A stretch of 64,000 bases of DNA from Microcoleus sp. FACHB-61 (GCA_014695295.1 JACJNY010000010.1:1-64000), one strand, 5' to 3'. Numbered from the stretch's first letter, positions 17,979 through 27,767 are shown. The notes: a model not told the origin generated them from the sequence alone. Made by a program: numbers and translations.

Positions 17979-20231
17979 TCAACGCGCCACCTGTCGCATA
18001 TACTCCCCCCACAACTGAGCGGCATTTCCACTACCTCCCCCAGTCGGAGAATTATCATCATTTCCCAACCAAACTCCTGTCACCAGTTGCTGACTCGGAA
18101 TATAACCGACAAACCACAAATCTCTATTATCATTAGTCGTGCCTGTTTTTCCAGCTTCTCCTAACCCCAAAGCAGCACTGCTACCCGTACCTCCCCGCAC
18201 CACACCTTGCAGCATATCTGTCATCGTATCCGCTACGCCTTCAGAAACTAACTGGCGATTGGCAATGCCATCTTTTTGATAGTCATAAATCACCCGGCAA
18301 CTGTTAAAATTATTTCGATCTTTGCAATCGCTGCTGTCAATAATTCGCTTGATTACGTGGGGGCGATTGCCCAAACCCCGGTTCGCCAAAACCCCGAATG
18401 CACCAGTTAATTGCAATACGTTAACTTCACTTTCACCTAATACTAAACCAGGCGCCGAATTCAGTGGAGATGTAATCCCCAAACGTCTGGCCATTCCCAC
18501 TACATTGTCTAAACCGACATCTTGTGCTACTCTCAAAGCAATTGCATTTTCCGACTGTGCTAAACCCCGATACATATCAGCACTGCCACTGGTTCTTTCG
18601 CAGCCGCTGTAACTTTGTCCGCCCCAGGAAAGGGGGGCGCAAGAATAAGTTTTTTCGGGTGAGATTCCCCGTTCCAGGGCGGCTGCATAGGTGAAAATCT
18701 TAAATGTAGAACCGGGCTGTCTCAAAGCTTGGGTAGCCCGATTAAACTGACTTTTTAAATAATCTACGCCCCCAACTAAAGCTAAGACTTCCCCGGTTGT
18801 ACTATTGAGAGTTACCACGGCTCCTTGAGAAAAACCTGCACTCGATCCGGCATTTTCTACAGCATTTTTGAGGGAACTTTCAGCCACTTTTTGCAGGCCG
18901 GGATTCAAACCTGTTTCTACAATAAAATTGCCTTCTCTGGCTAACTGCTCGCCCAGCAAAAACTCTAATTCGTCAAATACATAACTGTAGAAATAAGGAG
19001 CGATCGTACTTTGCAGATATTGGCGAGCTTTGGGATTGATCTCAATTCGCGATCGCCTCGCGCGATCGGCTTCCTCCTGAGAAATCGTCCCCAGAGCGCG
19101 CATCCGTTCGATCACTCGATCGCGGTACTGTACCGCCAACTGATAATTTTGAATCGGATTAAAACTGTTGGGCGCCGGCAAAATGCCCGCCAAAGTTGCC
19201 GCCTCTGACAAAGTTAAATCCTTCGCAGACTTCCCAAAATAAAACCGAGCCGCATCCTCAAAACCGTAAAGGTCAATTCCCAAAAACACGCGATTCAAAT
19301 AAGTCAGCAACAGCTCGTCTTTGCTGTAATAATTCTCCAGTTTCAACGCAACTACAGCTTCCCGTAACTTGCGTCCTGCCGAATCTTGAGTTCCCACATA
19401 ATCTCGAAACAAACTCCTCGCTAACTGCTGCGTCACTGTGCTGCCGCCTTCGCGAATTCCTCCCCCGCGAACATTGGTCAAAAGCGCCCGCAAAACCCCG
19501 ATCGGATCTACCCCCAAATGCCAATTGTAGCGGCTGTCTTCCGAAGCAAGTACCGCCTTGGATAAATAAGGCGAAAAATCCTGCAATTGCTTTAATTCTA
19601 AGTGAGCGTTATTCTGAGGAGGACGCAGCGGAGTTTGCCCGTCGCGGGCGTAAACAATCACGGGGCCATTGATACTTCTCGGCAGAGGCCGCACTTTAAA
19701 CTTTGTGGATTCCATACCTACCAACACCGCAATCAAGGCGGTGATTCCGCTGACGCCGTAAAAGCTGTAACGCACAAGTTCCACATACCAGGGCGGCGGA
19801 TCTACGAATTGAATTCTGACAGCGGCGGCTAGTTCCGGCGGGCCTAAAGTGAACACGTCTCCGTGACGCAGGGACATACTTTTAACTCGCCTTTTGCCGT
19901 TGTAAATGCCGTTGGTGGAGTCTTCATCTTTGAGGACAAAAGGAGTCCGCCGCCGACTATCCCGCGACAGGGATAAGTGCACGTGACTGACAACGGGATT
20001 GCGAACTACAATATCTGAAGATTTGGACGATCGACCTAACAAATATCGCTCGCCCAACAGCGGATAAACCTCAGCTTTAGCTGCACCTGCATCCTGTACC
20101 CACAGTTCGGGTACTTTGGCGTTCGGTTTCAGCGCTAGCTGGTTAAAATTAACCTTGGCAATAGTCTGGACTGCTTGGGTAATCGCACCCAAGATGGTTT
20201 GCGGTTTGCGGGGCGGCTGCGGTGGGGTCAT
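17979..20231 (-). CDS. Class A penicillin-binding protein with N-terminal FHA domain
   Basis: ATG 20231 (MTPPQPPRKP) gives 750 residues; the longer frame to 20285 has no added support. Order: short N-terminus; FHA domain about 55-145 (YLLGRSSKSSDIVVRNPVVS, GDVFTLG); one membrane helix about 150-175; GT51 transglycosylase about 215-385 (SEDSRYNWHLGVDPIG, EGGSTVTQQLARSLF); transpeptidase about 430-740 with SxxK in GSTFKIF, SEN in SENAIALR and KTGTT. It polymerises and cross-links peptidoglycan in the periplasm. FHA domains bind phosphothreonine, so the cytoplasmic part may couple wall synthesis to Ser/Thr kinase signalling (inference). Confidence 0.92.
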   Translation of the reverse strand: MTPPQPPRKPQTILGAITQAVQTIAKVNFNQLALKPNAKVPELWVQDAGAAKAEVYPLLGERYLLGRSSKSSDIVVRNPVVSHVHLSLSRDSRRRTPFVLKDEDSTNGIYNGKRRVKSMSLRHGDVFTLGPPELAAAVRIQFVDPPPWYVELVRYSFYGVSGITALIAVLVGMESTKFKVRPLPRSINGPVIVYARDGQTPLRPPQNNAHLELKQLQDFSPYLSKAVLASEDSRYNWHLGVDPIGVLRALLTNVRGGGIREGGSTVTQQLARSLFRDYVGTQDSAGRKLREAVVALKLENYYSKDELLLTYLNRVFLGIDLYGFEDAARFYFGKSAKDLTLSEAATLAGILPAPNSFNPIQNYQLAVQYRDRVIERMRALGTISQEEADRARRSRIEINPKARQYLQSTIAPYFYSYVFDELEFLLGEQLAREGNFIVETGLNPGLQKVAESSLKNAVENAGSSAGFSQGAVVTLNSTTGEVLALVGGVDYLKSQFNRATQALRQPGSTFKIFTYAAALERGISPEKTYSCAPLSWGGQSYSGCERTSGSADMYRGLAQSENAIALRVAQDVGLDNVVGMARRLGITSPLNSAPGLVLGESEVNVLQLTGAFGVLANRGLGNRPHVIKRIIDSSDCKDRNNFNSCRVIYDYQKDGIANRQLVSEGVADTMTDMLQGVVRGGTGSSAALGLGEAGKTGTTNDNRDLWFVGYIPSQQLVTGVWLGNDDNSPTGGGSGNAAQLWGEYMRQVAR

Positions 20232-20568
20232 ATTTCGCTGTGCACTACGATCGAGCGATCGGCTCTTGCACCATTCTACTCGCAACTTTTGGCTAATTTC
20301 ACGATCGGCTCACACTCTTAAGGCGATCGTCTGCTAGTGGCGATCGATTTTGGGGTTATTGGTGAACCCGCAAGGCGAGCAGTTTATTGAACTAATCTTT
20401 ACCAAACCACAAAAAATCCCGCTCTCACCAGAGGATTAAATTATCATAAACCTGCTAAAAAGTCCACATTTTCAATAACATTTATCCCCGATTTACCAAC
20501 CAACTTCGCATAATTAAAACCCCCCTTGAAAAAGGGGGGTTAAAAGCCTAAAATCAGCTTGATTCTCC
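20232..20568. other. Gene-free spacer upstream of the FHA-PBP gene
   Basis: It should contain the promoter for the leftward PBP gene and, near 20518-20541, the terminator of the psb operon. No ORF or RNA gene was recognised. Confidence 0.5.
20518..20541 (-). terminator. Terminator of the psbEFLJ operon
   Basis: A 10-bp stem AACCCCCCTT/AAGGGGGGTT with a 4-nt loop, located 28 bp after the psbJ stop. On the minus strand it is followed by TTAATTAT, a moderate T-rich tail. Confidence 0.7.
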
Positions 20569-20688
20569 TTACAGCGAAGAACCCAAACCGGCATAAGCGC
20601 CGTAGAAGAAAAGACTCACAATGCTTAGAACACCGAGACCAGCGACAGTAGCTACCAGCCACAAAGGAATTCTTCCACCACTAGACAT
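20569..20688 (-). CDS. psbJ: Photosystem II reaction centre protein J
   Basis: 39 residues, [20 protein letters not shown] followed by a segment ending [13 protein letters not shown], a clear PsbJ with one membrane helix (about 8-30). ATG 20688 lies 8 nt after GAGG; another in-frame ATG at 20694 is too close to that site. PsbJ sits near cytochrome b559 in photosystem II and affects plastoquinone exchange and assembly. It is the last gene of psbE-psbF-psbL-psbJ, the standard cyanobacterial order. Confidence 0.97.
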   Translation of the reverse strand: MSSGGRIPLWLVATVAGLGVLSIVSLFFYGAYAGLGSSL

Positions 20689-20757
20689 AGCCATCACCTC
20701 ACTAATTTACAGCTAAACAAATTCGATCGAACTATCGAAAGCAAACTCAGACACCAG

Positions 20758-20880
20758 TTAATTAAAGAAATAACTGGAAAACAAAATACCCAGAGTAAAA
20801 ATCAGCAACAGACCCAAATAAAGAGAAGTCCGGTTTAACTCAACAGGCTGTTCATTGGGATTAGGAACGCGCTCAGGCAT
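20758..20880 (-). CDS. psbL: Photosystem II reaction centre protein L
   Basis: 40 residues; ends [12 protein letters not shown] and contains [20 protein letters not shown], both near-invariant in PsbL. A single helix spans about residues 18-36. PsbL is needed for correct electron transfer on the photosystem II acceptor side and for dimer stability. It is only 9 bp from the psbF stop and 69 bp upstream of psbJ, so it is co-transcribed. Confidence 0.97.
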   Translation of the reverse strand: MPERVPNPNEQPVELNRTSLYLGLLLIFTLGILFSSYFFN

Positions 20881-20889
20881 TGTAAACTC

Positions 20890-21027
20890 CTATCGTTGAA
20901 TAAATTGCATTGCTGCGATCGCGCCCAAAAAGAAAATTGTTGGGACACCTAAAGTATGAACTGCCAACCACCGCACCGTAAAAATCGGATACGAAATTGG
21001 CTCATTGTTGGGGGTTCTGGTCGTCAT
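20890..21027 (-). CDS. psbF: Cytochrome b559 subunit beta
   Basis: 45 residues, with [20 protein letters not shown]; the His in AVHTL is the haem axial ligand supplied by this subunit. The helix spans about 19-41 and the C-terminus MQFIQR is standard. With PsbE it forms the cytochrome b559 heterodimer, which protects and stabilises photosystem II. It begins 20 bp after psbE. Confidence 0.97.
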   Translation of the reverse strand: MTTRTPNNEPISYPIFTVRWLAVHTLGVPTIFFLGAIAAMQFIQR

Positions 21028-21047
21028 TTTTCCAAATCCTGGTTAAA

Positions 21048-21296
21048 TTACTTGGCAATGAACTGATCTACTTGTTTCTTAGCTTCAAAGCGATCCGAGA
21101 TAATCGGCACTTCTTCCCGCTGCGGTGTGAAATACTGGTTAGGGCGAGGAGTTCCGAAAGCATCGTAAGCCAAACCAGTTTGCACAAACAGCCATCCAGC
21201 AATAAACAAAGCCGGAATGGTGATGCTGTGAATTACCCAATAACGGACACTTGTAATAATATCCCCAAACGGACGTTCTCCAGTTGTACCAGCCAT
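21048..21296 (-). CDS. psbE: Cytochrome b559 subunit alpha
   Basis: 82 residues, starting [20 protein letters not shown]. The His of [14 protein letters not shown] is the haem ligand, the helix spans about 18-40, and the lumenal tail carries the conserved [10 protein letters not shown] and [10 protein letters not shown]. Essential for photosystem II assembly. AGGAGG precedes the start. It lies downstream of ycf48 and rubA on the same strand. Confidence 0.97.
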   Translation of the reverse strand: MAGTTGERPFGDIITSVRYWVIHSITIPALFIAGWLFVQTGLAYDAFGTPRPNQYFTPQREEVPIISDRFEAKKQVDQFIAK

Positions 21297-21352
21297 TTAG
21301 AATCCTCCTTTCAACAACAAATTGACAGACAATCTCTATTACTATTCTACTA

Positions 21353-22366
21353 TCAAGCAGCTTGCGCTGAACCTTGATATTTAAGTAGAGTACCGCTCGC
21401 GCCGATCACAAATCCGCGATCGGGGCCCATAAAGACAATCCTGTAAAAATTAGCGGGAACATCTTCAACTTCGCGGTCTTTTTGCCAAGTTTTCCCGCCG
21501 TCCAAACTACAGAGCAAATTGCCGCCGCCGCCGGCTACCCAAACTTCATTATCAGTCCGGTAAGCCATGTCCAGCAAACCCCAACTCGCCTTGCGATCGG
21601 GAAAAAACGGTTTTCCCCAACCTTCAGGATTCGACGGGTCGCTAAACTGAATCTGACCACCGCGGGCGAGCATCCACAAACGCCCGTCCTTGGTAAAGCC
21701 CATATTTTGCAGGCGGCGAGAACTATTGCGGTTGTGAGGTTCCCAAGCTTCTTGTCCGGGTTTCCACACCGAGTAGAAATTGCCCTTCGAGGAAACCGCA
21801 ACATACCGCCCGTCTTCAGAACGGTTGATATTGCGAACTACCCCAAAAGAATCCTGCACGACAGCTTTCCAATTTTTGCCGCCGTCAGAAGTCCGGTAAA
21901 TCGCCCCCACATCCGTCGTCATCTCGGCGGAATTCGGGCCCAAAGCCGCGATCGTACTCGGAGAACCTGGCAACTGGCTGCTCAAAGCAATCCGCGTCCA
22001 AGACTTGCCCTCATCGTTCGTGTGGAGCAAAACAGAAGGCTGGCCGACAATCCAGCCTTCGGAACCCGAAAAACTCACTGACGCAAAACGCGACCTCGGA
22101 TCGTCGATATCCAGTGCTACAGACTTCCAGCTAGTGCCACCGTCAAGCGTTTCGAGCAGAGTCGCCTCAGAACCCACAACCCAGCCGTGTTGAGGATTGC
22201 CCGTAAAGGCAATATCCTGCAAATTAGCTTCCGTCGGCAGGGAAACCACTTGCCAGGGGTTGTAACTCACAGAAGCGATGGTGCTGCAACTCGTACAGAT
22301 GAGCGCAGCGGCCAATAACATTACAATTCGTTGCCAAAATCTCACAATCGTCTTACTGCAAACCAT
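21353..22366 (-). CDS. ycf48: Photosystem II assembly factor Ycf48 (HCF136-type)
   Basis: Starting at ATG 22366 gives 337 residues; this start overlaps the rubA stop, a common arrangement. A hydrophobic N-terminus ends in the lipobox-like LICTSC. The body is a seven-bladed propeller with BNR-type [27 protein letters not shown] and DGGKTWQKD turns. Ycf48 is a thylakoid lumen lipoprotein that binds newly made D1 and assists early reaction-centre assembly. It sits between rubA and psbE, both needed for the same process. Confidence 0.95.
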   Translation of the reverse strand: MVCSKTIVRFWQRIVMLLAAALICTSCSTIASVSYNPWQVVSLPTEANLQDIAFTGNPQHGWVVGSEATLLETLDGGTSWKSVALDIDDPRSRFASVSFSGSEGWIVGQPSVLLHTNDEGKSWTRIALSSQLPGSPSTIAALGPNSAEMTTDVGAIYRTSDGGKNWKAVVQDSFGVVRNINRSEDGRYVAVSSKGNFYSVWKPGQEAWEPHNRNSSRRLQNMGFTKDGRLWMLARGGQIQFSDPSNPEGWGKPFFPDRKASWGLLDMAYRTDNEVWVAGGGGNLLCSLDGGKTWQKDREVEDVPANFYRIVFMGPDRGFVIGASGTLLKYQGSAQAA

Positions 22367-22688
22367 ACATACTAAGTAAAAACAAGAAACCAACGACCAA
22401 GCCGCCAAAAATCAGCAAACTTTTCTGACCTTCGGTCATGCCGTTGACACCGACACCGTAACGCTGATTTGCCTTAAATCCCGATACCCCTTCCATCTGA
22501 CCGAGATTTTGAAACGCCGACTTGCGCGCTGCGCAAACGGGACAGACCCAAGTTTGGGGCAAATCTTCAAAAGCCGTGCCCGGGGCAATGTCATTTTTAG
22601 GATTCCCCTTTTTCGGATCGTAGACGTAGCCGCAGGCGCGGCACTCGTGCCGATCGAGGGTCTTAGTCTCAGTGGCTCGATCGCTCAT
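22353..22688 (-). CDS. rubA: Membrane-anchored rubredoxin
   Basis: 111 residues. Two CxxC knuckles, [10 protein letters not shown] (about 17-26) and [13 protein letters not shown] (about 48-60), bind one iron in a classical rubredoxin fold. A linker leads to a C-terminal membrane helix ([20 protein letters not shown]). In oxygenic phototrophs this protein is required for photosystem II (and in some species photosystem I) assembly. It is first in the rubA-ycf48-psbEFLJ operon and is divergent from ndhC. Confidence 0.95.
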   Translation of the reverse strand: MSDRATETKTLDRHECRACGYVYDPKKGNPKNDIAPGTAFEDLPQTWVCPVCAARKSAFQNLGQMEGVSGFKANQRYGVGVNGMTEGQKSLLIFGGLVVGFLFLLSMYGLQ

Positions 22689-22849
22689 AGCTCAAAAAGA
22701 GTAGGTAAGCTAATCTTAAAATATACATTAAAAATTATTGCAGAAGATGGATGATTAATCTCAACCAACTCGTAATTTTAGCTACACAAAATCTATATAA
22801 TGTAAAGACAAGTTACAGAACCCTTTCACCGAGGCAGTAATTATTCACC

Positions 22850-23212
22850 GTGTTTGCACTTAGCGGCTACGAGTATTTTTTAGGCTTCCTGTTAATTTCC
22901 AGCCTAGTCCCTATCCTCGCCCTCACGGCGTCTAAGGTACTGCGACCCAAAAGTCGTCCCTACGACCGACGCACTACCTACGAATCCGGCGTCGAGCCGA
23001 TCGGCGGAGCCTGGATTCAATTCAACATCCGATATTATATGTTCGCCCTGGTCTTCGTCATCTTCGACGTAGAGACCGTCTTCCTCTATCCTTGGGCGGT
23101 TGCTTTCAACCAGCTAGGACTGTTGGCTTTTATCGAAGCCTTGTTTTTTATCACGATCCTCGTTATTGCTCTTGTCTATGCATGGCGCAAAGGAGCCTTG
23201 GAATGGTCTTAA
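22850..23212 (+). CDS. ndhC: NAD(P)H-quinone oxidoreductase subunit 3
   Basis: 120 residues from GTG 22850 (protein begins [18 protein letters not shown]). Three membrane helices (about 8-30, 60-82, 88-110) and the conserved loop [20 protein letters not shown] with the quinone-site segment [20 protein letters not shown]. Part of the thylakoid NDH-1 complex in cyclic electron flow, respiration and CO2 uptake. Its 3' end overlaps ndhK by 10 bp. The start uses GTG; no alternative ATG gives the family N-terminus. Confidence 0.96.
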   Translation: MFALSGYEYFLGFLLISSLVPILALTASKVLRPKSRPYDRRTTYESGVEPIGGAWIQFNIRYYMFALVFVIFDVETVFLYPWAVAFNQLGLLAFIEALFFITILVIALVYAWRKGALEWS

Positions 23213-23925
23213 GTTCTGACAAATCACAAAAAGCGCTGATCAACCCAGTCGAGCGCCCCGAAGTCACATCGCAACTCTCAGAGAACGTCATCCTGACAAC
23301 AGTGGATGACCTCTACAATTGGGCGAGACTTTCCAGCCTGTGGCCGCTGCTTTTCGGCACGGCCTGCTGCTTCATCGAATTTGCAGCTTTGATCGGATCG
23401 CGCTTTGACTTCGACAGATTCGGCTTAGTACCGCGATCGAGCCCCCGGCAAGCCGACTTGATCATCACCGCCGGCACAATTACCATGAAGTACGCCCCCA
23501 TCTTGGTGCGGCTGTACGAACAAATGCCGGAACCCAAATACGTCATCGCGATGGGCGCTTGCACCATCACAGGCGGAATGTTCAGCATGGACTCCACCAC
23601 AGCAGTCAGAGGCGTTGACAAACTGATTCCTGTAGACGTGTACATCCCCGGCTGTCCCCCCCGCCCTGAAGCGATTATTGACGCAATTATCAAACTGCGG
23701 AAAAAAATCGCCAACGATTCGATGCAAGAACGGGCCAGATTGCTGCCCACCCACCGCTACTACACCAGACCCCACAAAATGAAAGTAGTAGACGACATTT
23801 TGGACGGCAAATACTTGTCTATTCCAGGCCGGATGGCGCCGCCGAAGGAATTGACGGAAGCAATGGGAATGCCAGTACCGCCGGCCCTACTTGCAGGACA
23901 AAAACAGGAGGTAAACCGTGGCTGA
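23203..23925 (+). CDS. ndhK: NAD(P)H-quinone oxidoreductase subunit K (PSST-type)
   Basis: 240 residues from ATG 23203 ([12 protein letters not shown]); a longer upstream frame is only the ndhC shadow. N2 cluster cysteines are visible in [21 protein letters not shown] and [12 protein letters not shown]. NdhK holds the terminal 4Fe-4S cluster of NDH-1 that reduces plastoquinone. It overlaps ndhC (10 bp) and ndhJ (8 bp), indicating translational coupling. Confidence 0.96.
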   Translation: MVLSSDKSQKALINPVERPEVTSQLSENVILTTVDDLYNWARLSSLWPLLFGTACCFIEFAALIGSRFDFDRFGLVPRSSPRQADLIITAGTITMKYAPILVRLYEQMPEPKYVIAMGACTITGGMFSMDSTTAVRGVDKLIPVDVYIPGCPPRPEAIIDAIIKLRKKIANDSMQERARLLPTHRYYTRPHKMKVVDDILDGKYLSIPGRMAPPKELTEAMGMPVPPALLAGQKQEVNRG

Positions 23926-24421
23926 GACAGAATCTGCAATTGTTGAAGCCGGGAAGGTTTCCCAGTGGTTGACTCAGAATGGCTTTGAACACGAAGCTTT
24001 AGCGGCCGATAATTTGGGCGTGGAAATATTAAAGGTCGATCGAGAATTTTTAATTCCGATGTCAACAGCACTGTATGCCTACGGGTTTAATTATATGCAG
24101 TGCCAGTGCGCCTACGACCAAGGGCCGGGACAAGATTTAGTCAGCGTTTACCACTTGGCTAAGCTGACAGATAATGCTTCCCATCCCGAAGAAGTCCGCG
24201 TCAAAGTATTCGTACCTCGCGAAGATCCCAGAGTGCCATCAGTCTACTGGATTTGGAAAGCAGCCGACTTTCAAGAGCGGGAATCCTACGATATGTACGG
24301 CATAGTCTATGAAGGACATCCGAATCTGAAACGGATTTTGATGAACGAAGATTGGGTAGGCTGGCCGCTGCGGAAGGATTACGTTTCCCCGGATTTCTAC
24401 GAATTGCAAGACGCTTATTAA
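23918..24421 (+). CDS. ndhJ: NAD(P)H-quinone oxidoreductase subunit J (30-kDa type)
   Basis: 167 residues from GTG 23918, preceded by AGGAGG. The segment [27 protein letters not shown] is the signature of the complex I 30-kDa subunit. It connects with NdhK and NdhH in the peripheral arm. It is the last gene of ndhC-ndhK-ndhJ and is followed within 12 bp by a strong terminator. Confidence 0.96.
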   Translation: MAETESAIVEAGKVSQWLTQNGFEHEALAADNLGVEILKVDREFLIPMSTALYAYGFNYMQCQCAYDQGPGQDLVSVYHLAKLTDNASHPEEVRVKVFVPREDPRVPSVYWIWKAADFQERESYDMYGIVYEGHPNLKRILMNEDWVGWPLRKDYVSPDFYELQDAY

Positions 24422-24432
24422 GGGAGTTTTGC

Positions 24433-24502
24433 GAGGGCGGGTTTGAGCATAAAATTTGACTTTTGGGGTTAAGTTTTATGCAAAACCCGCCCTCTGTTTT
24501 TT
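24433..24502 (+). terminator. Rho-independent terminator after ndhJ
   Basis: GAGGGCGGGTTT at 24433-24444 pairs with AAACCCGCCCTC at 24483-24494; inside, GCATAAAA pairs with TTTTATGC, making a long hairpin, followed by TGTTTTTTT. A related GGGCGGGTTT palindrome lies at 57437-57497. Confidence 0.85.
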
Positions 24503-24565
24503 TAATCTATTACTGTAGGGCGATGTTTTGTGATCTTCTTAGTCTAAGAATTATAATACCTTCGC

Positions 24566-25336
24566 ATGACCTCAAACCCAAGTCGCAGACTCATTAATGA
24601 TATTGAAGCTCTTCTGGCGACAAGTGCAAGCCTATTTGCGTCAGAAGGTTCCGTGCGTCAGGTCGCTATCCTAGCAAATGCAGAGTATAATATCGAGTGT
24701 TGTGGGGAAGGATTTAACGCAGACATTTACAACCTCTATCTTCAAGTTCCTGGTTGGCTTTACTCGCAAATTTCTGACGAGATTGAGGTATGTGAAAATC
24801 TAATTCTGGACAAGGCAAGAATACTTCTCAAACCATACCCATATGATGATTTAGTTAATGTGATTATTAGTCCAATTCTGAGCGCAGGTGAGGAGTGGCG
24901 CGAAAAAGCAAACAATTGGGTCACAGGTAAAGGAGTCAATAATCAAGGTCGTGTTAGGTCTGATAATATACCTTCGAGAACAGTAGACGGGCTTTTCTTT
25001 CGTTCTCAGAACGAAGAGCTTTTTTACAAAGCTCTTAAATCACTTGGGGTATCCTTTGCTCCATTACCCGTTTTCATTAGAGGTGGTGAAAAATACAAAA
25101 GAATTGAACCAGATTTTGTCATTGTTAAAAACGGTGTTTTACTGGTTGTAGAAGTAGATGGTGATACTGTACACAACGAAACACCAGCAGAAGCACATGA
25201 TAGGACAACTATGCTTGCCCATGAGGGGGTCCATATTGAGCGAATCCGAGCCTCAGAGTGCCAAACCCCAGATCAGGCAGTTGCCTGTGCAAAGAGAATG
25301 TTGCAGGTTATTGATAAGATTAAATCTTCAAGGTAG
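24566..25336 (+). CDS. PD-(D/E)XK nuclease-like protein
   Basis: 256 residues from ATG 24566. The N-terminal 150 residues have no recognised family. The C-terminal part has the pattern YKRIEPDFVIV then GVLLVVEVDGDTVH (about 183-210), which fits the D...ExD/K core of DUF559- or Vsr-like nucleases; a preceding FRSQNEELFYKALKSLGV helix fits the usual glutamate. The canonical lysine appears replaced by Asp, as in some related families, so activity is uncertain. It precedes a toxin-antitoxin pair and a broken DNA methyltransferase, so a defence or restriction role is possible but unproven. Confidence 0.5.
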   Translation: MTSNPSRRLINDIEALLATSASLFASEGSVRQVAILANAEYNIECCGEGFNADIYNLYLQVPGWLYSQISDEIEVCENLILDKARILLKPYPYDDLVNVIISPILSAGEEWREKANNWVTGKGVNNQGRVRSDNIPSRTVDGLFFRSQNEELFYKALKSLGVSFAPLPVFIRGGEKYKRIEPDFVIVKNGVLLVVEVDGDTVHNETPAEAHDRTTMLAHEGVHIERIRASECQTPDQAVACAKRMLQVIDKIKSSR

Positions 25337-25505
25337 ATGAGGTTGAGTCCCAAAGGTTATCTGCATCCGGTGAGCTTGGCCGTTAAAGCCACTCTAATAA
25401 TTGAAACAGATCGAAGTTTCTACGTCAATGCTCCCAAGCGATCGATCGATCGCCAGCTTAGCCTAGTAGGTTGTAAAGTATAAGGGTAGAGCTATAAAAA
25501 TACCT

Positions 25506-25790
25506 ATGACACTCACCCTCACTCTGACACCAGAAATAGAGCAATACTTAACACAAAGAGCTCAAGAGCAAGGGCTTTCGACGGAAGCATACACTCTGCA
25601 ACTGCTGGGAGAATATATTCTGCGAAAACAAAAGCAGGTAAAATTGGTTAATCTGCTTCAGTCTTGGAGGGATGAAGAAGATGCCGAAGAGCAGCAAGAA
25701 ACAGGTGAGTATCTGATTCATGCTCTTGACGAAGATCGTTTATCTGAACGCAAGCTATTTCCTATTGAATTAAAAGGTGTAACTTGGTGA
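25506..25790 (+). CDS. Small RHH-like antitoxin partner of a PIN protein
   Basis: 94 residues from ATG 25506. LTPEIEQYLTQRAQEQGLST then YTLQLLGEYI resembles the N-terminal ribbon-helix-helix part of CopG/VapB-type antitoxins, and the C-terminus is acidic. The stop overlaps the next gene by 4 bp (GTGA), the typical coupling of type II toxin-antitoxin pairs. Autoregulation of its own promoter would be usual for the family. Confidence 0.65.
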   Translation: MTLTLTLTPEIEQYLTQRAQEQGLSTEAYTLQLLGEYILRKQKQVKLVNLLQSWRDEEDAEEQQETGEYLIHALDEDRLSERKLFPIELKGVTW

Positions 25791-26239
25791 GCAGAGTCGT
25801 TTTTCTGGATGCAGGACCAATTGGTTTAGTTACGAATCCAAAGCTATCTCCTGAAAGCACTCTTTGTACTCGCTGGTTGCAAGCACTTATTATATCCGAT
25901 ACTCGAGTTATTATTCCCGAAATAGCCGATTATGAAGTTCGCCGAGAATTGCTGCGGGCAAATAAGGTAAGGGGTATTGCTCGATTAGATGAATTAGCTA
26001 ACTCGCTGGAGTATTTACCCATTACAACTGCTGCTATGCGACAAGCTGCGATGTTTTGGGCACAAGCTCGTCAGCAAGGACAACCGACAGCAGGTGATAA
26101 GACGATTGACAGCGATATGATTTTGGCAGCACAGGCGACGACTCTTGATGTTGTGGATGTTGTAATCGCGACAACAAATGTTGGTCATCTTTCTAGGTTT
26201 GCTCCAGCCGATTTATGGCGAAACATCAATCTCGGTTGA
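25787..26239 (+). CDS. PIN-domain protein, probable VapC-like ribonuclease toxin
   Basis: 150 residues from GTG 25787 (TTG 25784 is the alternative). PIN motifs: VVFLDAGPIG with the first Asp, IIPEIADYEVRRELL with the Glu, TIDSDMILAAQA with the second acidic pair, and VVIATTNVGHLSRF near the C-terminus. PIN domains are Mg-dependent RNases; VapC-type toxins cut tRNA or rRNA. Coupled with the upstream antitoxin-like gene. Confidence 0.75.
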   Translation: MSRVVFLDAGPIGLVTNPKLSPESTLCTRWLQALIISDTRVIIPEIADYEVRRELLRANKVRGIARLDELANSLEYLPITTAAMRQAAMFWAQARQQGQPTAGDKTIDSDMILAAQATTLDVVDVVIATTNVGHLSRFAPADLWRNINLG

Positions 26240-26307
26240 GATTCTGGCGCTGATTGGAGAGATAGCTAAGGCAATAAAAGCACGATCGCAATTTATCAAT
26301 CTAAACG

Positions 26308-27767
26308 ATGAGTTCCAACGATCGCAAAACAAAACTAGAATACGGGGATTTTCAGACACCGCTGGCATTAGCAGAGATGGTGTGCCGAAAATTAATAGAA
26401 CTTAATGTTAATCCTCGCACCATCATTGAGCCGACGTGCGGTATCGGTAATTTTATTCAAGCTGCTGCACATTTATTTCCATCTGCCGACAAGATTATCG
26501 GGTTGAAATAAATCAAAATTACTTAAAAGAAGTCAGACTAAATAAGCTATTCTTTGATGAAAGATACGAGATTTGGCACGGAGATTTCTTTCAATTTGAT
26601 TGGGCATCGTTAGTCGATGGGTGTAGCGAGCGGCTCCTTGTACTCGGCAACTTTCCTTGGGTGACCAACTCGCAACAAGGAACTATTGGTAGCGACAATT
26701 TACCTAAAAAAAACAACTTTCAAAGTCACATCGGCTTAGATGCTCTCACAGGTAAGAGTAACTTCGATATCTCAGAATGGATGCTAATTCAGGCGGTGCA
26801 ATGGCTGCAAAATCGCAATGCGGATCTGGCAATGCTTTGCAAAACTTCCACTGCTAGAAAGTTATTGAGTTACATTAATTCAAAAAAACTTAATCTCGCT
26901 AGCTGTGCAACTTACACAATAGATGCTAAAAAGTATTTTGGTGCAAATGTGGATGCCTGTTTGTTATACTGCAAGTTTGACTCAAGCTCACAAAACTACT
27001 TCTGCGATGTATTTAGCAGTTTACACAGTTCAGAATGCCACCGAATCGGATATCAAAAAAATCTCCTGATTAAGGATATAGACTCTTTCAATAAATTGAG
27101 TAGTTTATATGCGGTGCATTCAGGGGTGAAATGGCGATCGGGTGTAAAGCACGACTGTTCTGGCGTTATGGAGTTTCGGAAAATTGATAATTTGTTTGTC
27201 AATGGATTTGGGGAAGCTGTCGAGCTTGAGGAAACTTATCTATTTCCGCTATTTAAAGGATCTGATGTTGCTCAAAATCGCATTAATGCTACCGATCGAT
27301 ATATCCTAGTTACTCAAAAATTCATCGGTGAATCAACCGAAAATATCAAAACTCTAGCTCCTAAAACCGGACGTTATCTAGAGAAGTGCGGGCAATATCT
27401 AGATAATCGCAAAAGCAAAATTTATCAAAATAACCCTCGATTTTCGATTTTTGGAGTAGGCGATTATAGCTTCCAACCTTGGAAAATTGCGATTTGCGGG
27501 CTTTATAAAAAATTGGATTTTAGGTTAATCGGTGAAATAGCTAATAAACCTGCAATCTTCGATGATACTGTTTACTTTCTCAGCTTTGACAGCGAGAGAG
27601 TTGCACGTCAAACTTTTGAGCTTTTAAATTCATCGCCAGCAATTAACTTTTATTCATCGATGGTATTTTGGGATGAAAAGCGCCCGATCAAATCCAGCAT
27701 TTTAAATTGTCTGAATCTGGCATTGCTGGCAGATTGGGAATATTTAACCGCTGATGCACGCAGATAA
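26308..27767 (+). pseudogene. SAM-dependent DNA methyltransferase with a 1-nt frameshift
   Basis: The frame from ATG 26308 gives MSSNDRKTKLEYGDFQTPLA and IIEPTCGIGNFIQAAAHLFP (SAM-binding motif I), then hits a stop at 26509-26511. In another frame the protein continues VEINQNYLKEVRLNKLFF, the catalytic LGNFPWVTN (N-[PF]-P-W motif of N6-adenine enzymes), and runs to 27767. Loss of one G in the GGG near 26499 accounts for the shift; the restored protein would have about 486 residues. With motif I and the catalytic motif on separate frames it should be inactive. Lower GC than nearby ndh genes suggests transfer. Confidence 0.8.

Noticed and set aside
19196..19672. 158-codon plus-strand frame inside the PBP gene
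   Set aside because: It lies wholly within the FHA-PBP coding region on the other strand, which carries conserved motifs throughout.
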